Below are positions 58,941 through 64,000 of a stretch of 64,000 nt of DNA, in pieces. How positions within the stretch are numbered: the first letter of the stretch is position 1; every line of letters starts with the position of its first letter. The notes under the pieces are model-generated. The model was given only the letters and a program-made list of their open reading frames with translations, had not been told where the DNA came from and made no database searches. This DNA is from Chitinophagaceae bacterium DXS (GTDB taxonomy: Bacteria > Bacteroidota > Bacteroidia > Chitinophagales > Chitinophagaceae). Location: NCBI GenBank assembly GCA_030345135.1, contig CP128386.1, positions 6,867,001 through 6,931,000 on the forward strand. The letters are read 5' to 3'. The translations under genes and the position numbers were made by a program.

Positions 58941-60602
58941 ATGAAAAAGTACCTAACGATATTGTTTTTCCTTGCGGGTTGCCTTGTGGTGGTTAGCTCC
59001 TGCAGAAAATATGAAACAGTTCCGGTTGAAACGGTAACCAAAGATTATATATGGGATACAAAAGATTCCAATGGCGTGTATGCCAGTCAGTACCTGTTTT
59101 CTATTTATTCTTCGCTGCCTGATGGTGCAAACCGCATTGGCAGGGACTTTTTGGATGCAGGTTCCGATGATGCAGTAACCTCACAAACATCAACAGCGCC
59201 TGTTACATTGCTTGCAACAAACGGGATCACCATTTTTAATAATCCCGATGATGCATGGGCCAGAAGCTACGCAGGCATCAGGCAGGCAACTAATTTTCTA
59301 AACAATTTTAGCGTAGTGCCGCTGAAGAATGCGAATGAGAAACGCTCCTGGTTTGGTGAAGCAAGAGTGTTGCGTGCTTTCTTTTATTGGGAGCTGGTGA
59401 AAAGATATGGCGGCGTTCCGATCATTGGCGATTCATTAAAAACGCTTGATGATAACATTGAAATTCCGCGTAGTTCTTTTGAGACATGCGTTAACTACAT
59501 CGTAAAAGAATGCGATAGAGCTAAGGACAGTCTGCGCGATGATCCCGTTGATGATGGTAATTACGGCCGCTTTACAAAAGCCGGCGCCATGGCTTTGAAA
59601 GCGCACGTTTTGTTGTATGCTGCAAGTCAGTTGTACAACGGCGGCAATGTGGGCGATTCACTGAATGGATATGCAAGCTATGATGCCAACAGATGGAAGC
59701 TGGCTGGTGATGCAGCTAAAGCCATCATGGACCAGGGTGTATATAGTTTGCAGCAAGAGTTTCTCGACATCTTTATTATTCAACGCAGCCAGGAAGTGAT
59801 CTATGGCAAAACCAATACGCTTGGCAAACCAGTTGAAACGCTGAACGGACCTATCAACTATTCTACAGCACCTGCGTCCGGGAATACAAGTCCTACGCAA
59901 GAGCTGGTGAATGCATTCGGTATGAACAATGGCCTTGAGATCAACGATCCGGGTTCGGGATACGACAGTACAAATCCCTATCTAAACAGGGATCCGCGTT
60001 TGGGTTATACTGTGCTGTACAATGGTGCACAATGGTTAAGCACTGCGCTGCAAACCTTTAATGGCGGTGTTAACAGGCCGGGTGGAGCAACAGTTCAAAC
60101 GCAAACCGGTTATTACATGCGCAAATTCATGGGCCGTTTTGAGAACACCACCAATTATGAAGATCATTACCACGACTGGATCTATTTCCGCTATGCAGAA
60201 GTGTTGCTGAACTACGCAGAAGCAATGAATGAATTCGCGGGACCAACGGCTGATGTATTTACCGCAGTGGAGAGCATCAGGCAACGTGCCGGTTTAAATC
60301 CTTATGCATTGGATCATAGCATTTCAAAAGATTCGCTGCGCACGATTATCCGCAATGAAAGACATAAAGAGTTTGCTTTTGAAGAACAACGTTACTGGGA
60401 TATCCGTCGCTGGAAAATTGCCGGAAAGATCTATAACAGCGGACTGCATGGCATAAGCATCACACAAACAACCACCGGATTAATGTACAAAGTTGCTCCG
60501 GCCTTAAACTCAGCATTTGATGAATCTAAAATGTATTTCTACCCAATTCCATATAATGAAGTGGTGAGCAATGCTAAAATGAGACAAAATCCGGGATGGT
60601 AG
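58941..60602 (+). CDS. SusD/RagB-family lipoprotein (SusD4)
   Basis: 553 residues. Lipobox VSSC (Cys21). Signatures: 'WFGEARVLRAFFYWELVKRYG', 'YGRFTKAGAMALKAHVLLYA', 'YFRYAEVLLNYAEAMNEFAG', 'NERHKEFAFEEQRYWDIRRW', ending 'FYPIPYNEVVSNAKMRQNPGW'. Close in layout to SusD3. It begins 9 nt after SusC3, and its stop is followed after 47 nt by SusC4. Partner of SusC3 by position. Glycan specificity unknown; context suggests mannose-containing glycans. Confidence 0.95.
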   Translation: MKKYLTILFFLAGCLVVVSSCRKYETVPVETVTKDYIWDTKDSNGVYASQYLFSIYSSLPDGANRIGRDFLDAGSDDAVTSQTSTAPVTLLATNGITIFNNPDDAWARSYAGIRQATNFLNNFSVVPLKNANEKRSWFGEARVLRAFFYWELVKRYGGVPIIGDSLKTLDDNIEIPRSSFETCVNYIVKECDRAKDSLRDDPVDDGNYGRFTKAGAMALKAHVLLYAASQLYNGGNVGDSLNGYASYDANRWKLAGDAAKAIMDQGVYSLQQEFLDIFIIQRSQEVIYGKTNTLGKPVETLNGPINYSTAPASGNTSPTQELVNAFGMNNGLEINDPGSGYDSTNPYLNRDPRLGYTVLYNGAQWLSTALQTFNGGVNRPGGATVQTQTGYYMRKFMGRFENTTNYEDHYHDWIYFRYAEVLLNYAEAMNEFAGPTADVFTAVESIRQRAGLNPYALDHSISKDSLRTIIRNERHKEFAFEEQRYWDIRRWKIAGKIYNSGLHGISITQTTTGLMYKVAPALNSAFDESKMYFYPIPYNEVVSNAKMRQNPGW

Positions 60603-60649
60603 AAAATTTCAAACAGATCAATATCTGCAATGCATATAAAAGAATAAAC

Positions 60650-63600
60650 ATGAAAAAAATTTTTTCATACATATCAATATTACTTCTTTGCCTGGTGTTT
60701 GCTTCCTTCGCAAATGCGCAGACCGTTAAAGGCACTGTGAAGGACGCAGCAGGGCCGCTCGCAGGTGCTTCCGTTATAGAAAAAGGCGTGAAGACAAACG
60801 GAACAGCCACTGACGAAGAAGGCAATTTTTCTTTAACATTAAAAGGCAATAGCAGAACGCTACTGGTTACAAGTGTTGGTTTTGCAGCGCAGGAGGTGAA
60901 GCTGTCTGCCTCGCAAAGATCTGTAGAGATCATTTTGCAGGCGAACGAACAAGGTCTTGACCAGGTCGTGGTAGTTGGTTACGGAACGAAGAAGCGTGTA
61001 ACCAATACTGGTGCCGTTAGTTCCATTTCGGGTGATGCGATCAGGCGCGTACCTACTTCCGCCGTGCAGAATACATTGCAGGGTAAGGTGCCGGGCGTAT
61101 TTTCTGTTCAGCGTGGTGGTCAGCCGGGTAAAGATGCGTCAGACTTCTTCATCCGTGGTGTAAGTTCATTGAATCCTGATGGTAATAAACCACTGATCAT
61201 TGTGGATGATATTGAATATACTTATGAGCAATTGGCCCAGATCAACGTGAATGAAATTGAAAGCATTTCGGTCTTGAAAGATGCATCAACTACTGCAGTG
61301 TATGGTATTAAAGGTGCGAATGGTGTGCTTATCGTAAAAACCAGGAGAGGCTCTTCCGGTGCTCCGCAGGTAAATGTGCGTGTTGAAGGCGGTGCCAACT
61401 CACCAACGCGTGTGCCTAAGTTTTTAAATGCTTATCAGTCTGCTTCACTTGTGAACGAAGCCTACAAGAATGACGGATTGAATCCCATGTTTACGGACTA
61501 TCAGTTGCAGCAATACAAATCACATTCAAACCCATATATCTATCCTGATGTAGACTGGTATAACGAAGTGTTCAAGAAAAATTCATTGCAGGCGAATACG
61601 AACGTGGATATTTCCGGAGGAACAGAAAGCGTACGTTATTTTATCTCCGCAGGGGCGTTTACACAGAATGGTAATTTGAAAGATTTTTCAGATCCAAGAA
61701 ACCAGGGTGTGTACAACAACTATTTTTATCACCGTTATAATTTCCGAAGTAACCTTGATATACAGGCTACCCGTACAACTAAATTAAGACTGGATGTATC
61801 CGGCAGGTTTGGACAGATCAATGAGCCATTGTTCTATCCAAATACTACTGCCAACAGCATTATGTCTGAAATCTATAACTACCAGATCATAACGCCATAT
61901 GCTGCACCTGTCCTTAATCCTGATGGAAGTTACGCATATGCCTATGGTCCTAACCTTACTAACGTACCCACGCTTAATGCAAGGCTGGCGACATTGGGAT
62001 ATACAAGAAACAGCAGAACGGATTTTAATGCATTGTTTGACGTAAACCAGCGTTTTGATTTTATCACCAAAGGGTTGTCTGCCCAGATCCGTGTTGCTTA
62101 TGCAGGAACGAATGATATCACCAGAACACAGTCACGCACAAGTACACCGCCTGCTTATCACTATGATTCAACCGGTGGCTATACACTTGATAAGAACAAT
62201 TTGTACCAGCTGGCCCCATTCTCCCTGTCAGGCAGCAACAATCTTTTTGACAAGCGCCTGAATCTGCAGGGCTTTGTTAACTACGACCGAAGCTTTGGTG
62301 TTCATCATTTATCAGCAATGGCTTTGGTGAACCAGGAATCATATGTGGCAAAGAATGGCAAGTCACTGGATGTGCCGCAGAAATTGCGTGGTTTTACCAT
62401 GAAACTTGATTACGATTACAAACAGAAATACCTGGTCAACTTTAACGCAGCCTACAATGGGTCTGACCGTTTCAGCAGCGGTCACCGTTATGGGTTCTTC
62501 CCTGCGGGAAGTGTTGGTTGGAACCTGGCGCGTGAAGACTTCTTCAAAAATACATTTCCTGTTTTCCAGTTGTTTAAGCTCCGCGCTTCTTACGGATTGG
62601 TAGGATCTGATGCCGTTGTTGATAACCGCTACCTGTACCAGCAGGTTTATGCAAGAGGCAACTATTATTACTTCGGCACGAACGCCAATTCAAGCCAGGG
62701 CATTTATGAAGGTGGACTTGGAAACCCTTTTATTACCTGGGAAAAATCAAGAAAGAAAGATGTGGGTTTAGATATAAACATGTTGAAAGATAAACTGTCA
62801 ATTTCTTTTGATTATTTTGACGAGTTCAGGTATGATCAGTTGTTTTATCCGGGTTCTGTACCGAATATTATTGGTGTGGGCCTGGCAAGACAAAATCTTG
62901 CGCAGGTGCGTAACCACGGTTACGAAGGTTCTGTCCGTTTCCAAAGTACAGTTGGAAAAGTGGCATATGATATCACCGGTGTATTCTCTTACGCCAAGAA
63001 CAAAATTGTTTACCAGGATGAACCCAACCAGGCTTATCCATGGTTGGCGAGAACGGGGCATCCTATCGGTCAGCCGTTTGGTTATACAGCAGTTGGTTTT
63101 TATACCAGCCAGGATGATATCACCAAAAGTCCGAAGCCAAATATTGATCCATCAACCATCAGACCGGGTGATCTTAAATATGCAGACTTAAATGGTGATG
63201 GTGTAATAGATGAGCGTGACCAGGGCCCGATTGGCAAACCAAATATTCCGAACCTGAATGCAGGTATCACGCTTGGGGTACATTACAAAGGACTTGATTT
63301 GAGCATTCTCTTCCAGGGTGCATTTGACTATAGCTTCCAGGTAACGGGAATTGGTATCCAGCCTTTCCAAAGTCAATGGCAACCGATCCACGAATTAAGA
63401 TGGACAGAAGCGAATGCGGCAAATGCAAAGTTTCCAAGATTGAGTACAGACGCATCGTATGAAAGTAGCCCTACGGCATATCCATCCAGCTTTTGGTTAG
63501 TTAACGCCATGTATGTGCGTATGAAGACAGTTGAGCTGGGTTATCAGTTGCCAAAGAAATTATTACCATTCAGAATAAACAACGCGAGGTTTTATTTCAG

Positions 63601-63730
63601 TGGATATAACCTGTTAACATGGACAAACTTTAAGCTGTATCAACAAGATCCGGAGGTTGCGTCTAATACAGTGGGTGATGCATATTTGAATCAGCGAGTG
63701 CTGAATGTGGGTTTGCAACTGGGGCTGTAA
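60650..63730 (+). CDS. SusC/RagA-family TonB-dependent receptor (SusC4)
   Basis: 1026 residues from the ATG at 60650, which starts a clean signal peptide ('KKIFSYISILLLCLVFAS', cleavage near 'ANAQ'). A longer frame from 60596 overlaps SusD4 and is rejected. CarboxypepD_reg-like domain ~24-100 ('KGTVKDAAGPLAGASVIEKG'), linker 'LDQVVVVGYGTKKRVTNTGAV', plug ('LQGKVPGVFSVQRGGQPG', 'PLIIVDDIEYTYEQLAQINV'), and the barrel ending 'LNVGLQLGL'. No SusD follows within the remaining 270 nt, which are repeats. It may be served by SusD3 or by a gene beyond the window. Confidence 0.94.
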   Translation: MKKIFSYISILLLCLVFASFANAQTVKGTVKDAAGPLAGASVIEKGVKTNGTATDEEGNFSLTLKGNSRTLLVTSVGFAAQEVKLSASQRSVEIILQANEQGLDQVVVVGYGTKKRVTNTGAVSSISGDAIRRVPTSAVQNTLQGKVPGVFSVQRGGQPGKDASDFFIRGVSSLNPDGNKPLIIVDDIEYTYEQLAQINVNEIESISVLKDASTTAVYGIKGANGVLIVKTRRGSSGAPQVNVRVEGGANSPTRVPKFLNAYQSASLVNEAYKNDGLNPMFTDYQLQQYKSHSNPYIYPDVDWYNEVFKKNSLQANTNVDISGGTESVRYFISAGAFTQNGNLKDFSDPRNQGVYNNYFYHRYNFRSNLDIQATRTTKLRLDVSGRFGQINEPLFYPNTTANSIMSEIYNYQIITPYAAPVLNPDGSYAYAYGPNLTNVPTLNARLATLGYTRNSRTDFNALFDVNQRFDFITKGLSAQIRVAYAGTNDITRTQSRTSTPPAYHYDSTGGYTLDKNNLYQLAPFSLSGSNNLFDKRLNLQGFVNYDRSFGVHHLSAMALVNQESYVAKNGKSLDVPQKLRGFTMKLDYDYKQKYLVNFNAAYNGSDRFSSGHRYGFFPAGSVGWNLAREDFFKNTFPVFQLFKLRASYGLVGSDAVVDNRYLYQQVYARGNYYYFGTNANSSQGIYEGGLGNPFITWEKSRKKDVGLDINMLKDKLSISFDYFDEFRYDQLFYPGSVPNIIGVGLARQNLAQVRNHGYEGSVRFQSTVGKVAYDITGVFSYAKNKIVYQDEPNQAYPWLARTGHPIGQPFGYTAVGFYTSQDDITKSPKPNIDPSTIRPGDLKYADLNGDGVIDERDQGPIGKPNIPNLNAGITLGVHYKGLDLSILFQGAFDYSFQVTGIGIQPFQSQWQPIHELRWTEANAANAKFPRLSTDASYESSPTAYPSSFWLVNAMYVRMKTVELGYQLPKKLLPFRINNARFYFSGYNLLTWTNFKLYQQDPEVASNTVGDAYLNQRVLNVGLQLGL

Positions 63731-63816
63731 CTGACGGCTATCACATTATTGAAAACATTTCTCGAATACGGTATAACCGGGCAGAGAAATGTTTTTTTGT
63801 TTGCGCTCTGCTTTTT

Positions 63817-63870
63817 GCGCTCTGCTGAGCCTCCAGGCTCCGCAGCCTTGTTTTATCGCCTGTGGCGATT
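63817..63870. repeat. Family C repeat
   Basis: 'CTGAGCCTCCAGGCTCCGC' followed by 'ATCGCCTGTGGCGAT', as in the copies at 26151-26210 and 44901-45019. It lies after SusC4. Confidence 0.7.
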
Positions 63871-63924
63871 GGTATAAAGCATAAATAGAGACAAGCAATT
63901 AAACAGAATAATTTAGTTGCAGAC

Positions 63925-64000
63925 TGAACGGAGCGAAGGGTTTAAACCATATAAGTAACGTGTTGGCCGCACCAACATTTCTTTGTAAGCAACTGATAAA
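63925..64000. repeat. Family E repeat, inverted copy, running to the window edge
   Basis: Reads 'GGAGCGAAGGGTTTAAACC', 'ATATAAGTAACGTGTTGG', 'CCAACATTTCTTTGTAAGC' and 'AACTGATAAA', the inverse complement (with mismatches) of the units at 38886-39085. It is probably truncated by the end of the window. Confidence 0.7.

Overview
The window looks like a chromosomal segment of a Bacteroidota bacterium, most likely Chitinophagaceae-like. Evidence: four SusC and four SusD genes, a split SusR/HTCS-type regulator, Bacteroidota-type promoters (TTTG-N19-TAnnTTTG), many lipoproteins with a lipobox followed by Lys or Thr/Lys, and a family-specific set of GH29, GH89, GH35, GH38, GH2 and GH92 enzymes. The species cannot be named from the sequence alone.

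Layout. (1) 1-11.1 kb: a polysaccharide/glycoprotein utilisation locus with the 3' half of a SusC, a SusD, an IPT/NHL lipoprotein, an alpha-L-fucosidase (GH29), an alpha-N-acetylglucosaminidase (GH89) and a beta-galactosidase (GH35). (2) 11.7-19.2 kb: an AT-richer defence-type island. It holds a 5-methylcytosine methyltransferase, a large protein with two GHKL ATPase domains, a protein with a receiver-like N-terminus, a DUF3427/SRA-like small protein, an HNH nuclease, and a convergent Vsr mismatch endonuclease. This is the best candidate for a little-described system. (3) 19.4-20.3 kb: an XRE regulator and a divergent small gene. (4) 21.2-26.1 kb: an isolated SusC/SusD pair bracketed by copies of the same repeat. 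(5) 26.5-29.5 kb: a nucleotidyltransferase toxin-antitoxin-like pair, a Crp/Fnr regulator, a tiny Cys-rich exported peptide missed by size cut-offs, and a zinc-ribbon lipoprotein. (6) 29.8-33.7 kb: a tandem array of four paralogous lipoproteins behind one strong promoter. An apparently orphan promoter/terminator pair (candidate ncRNA) follows at 34.1-34.5 kb. (7) 34.6-36.4 kb: a Ca2+/H+ antiporter and a K+ channel on the minus strand. (8) 37.1-63.7 kb: a second glycan locus with an SGNH esterase, GH38, GH2, a split hybrid two-component regulator, an ECF sigma factor, GH92, and SusD-DUF5004-DUF4961-SusC-SusD-SusC.

Taken together, the glycosidases (fucose, alpha-GlcNAc, beta-Gal, alpha-Man, beta-Man/GlcN-type) fit stepwise removal of sugars from complex N-glycans or mucin-like glycoproteins. 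Oligosaccharides would be imported by SusCD complexes, with transcription controlled by the periplasmic sensor kinase/AraC regulator pair and the ECF sigma factor. That substrate assignment is inference.

Intergenic DNA is rich in repeats. At least five repeat families recur, including a 27-bp terminal-inverted-repeat element present twice and a 259-bp MITE-like element with 29-bp terminal repeats. No rRNA, confident tRNA, CRISPR array, transposase or integrase was seen.
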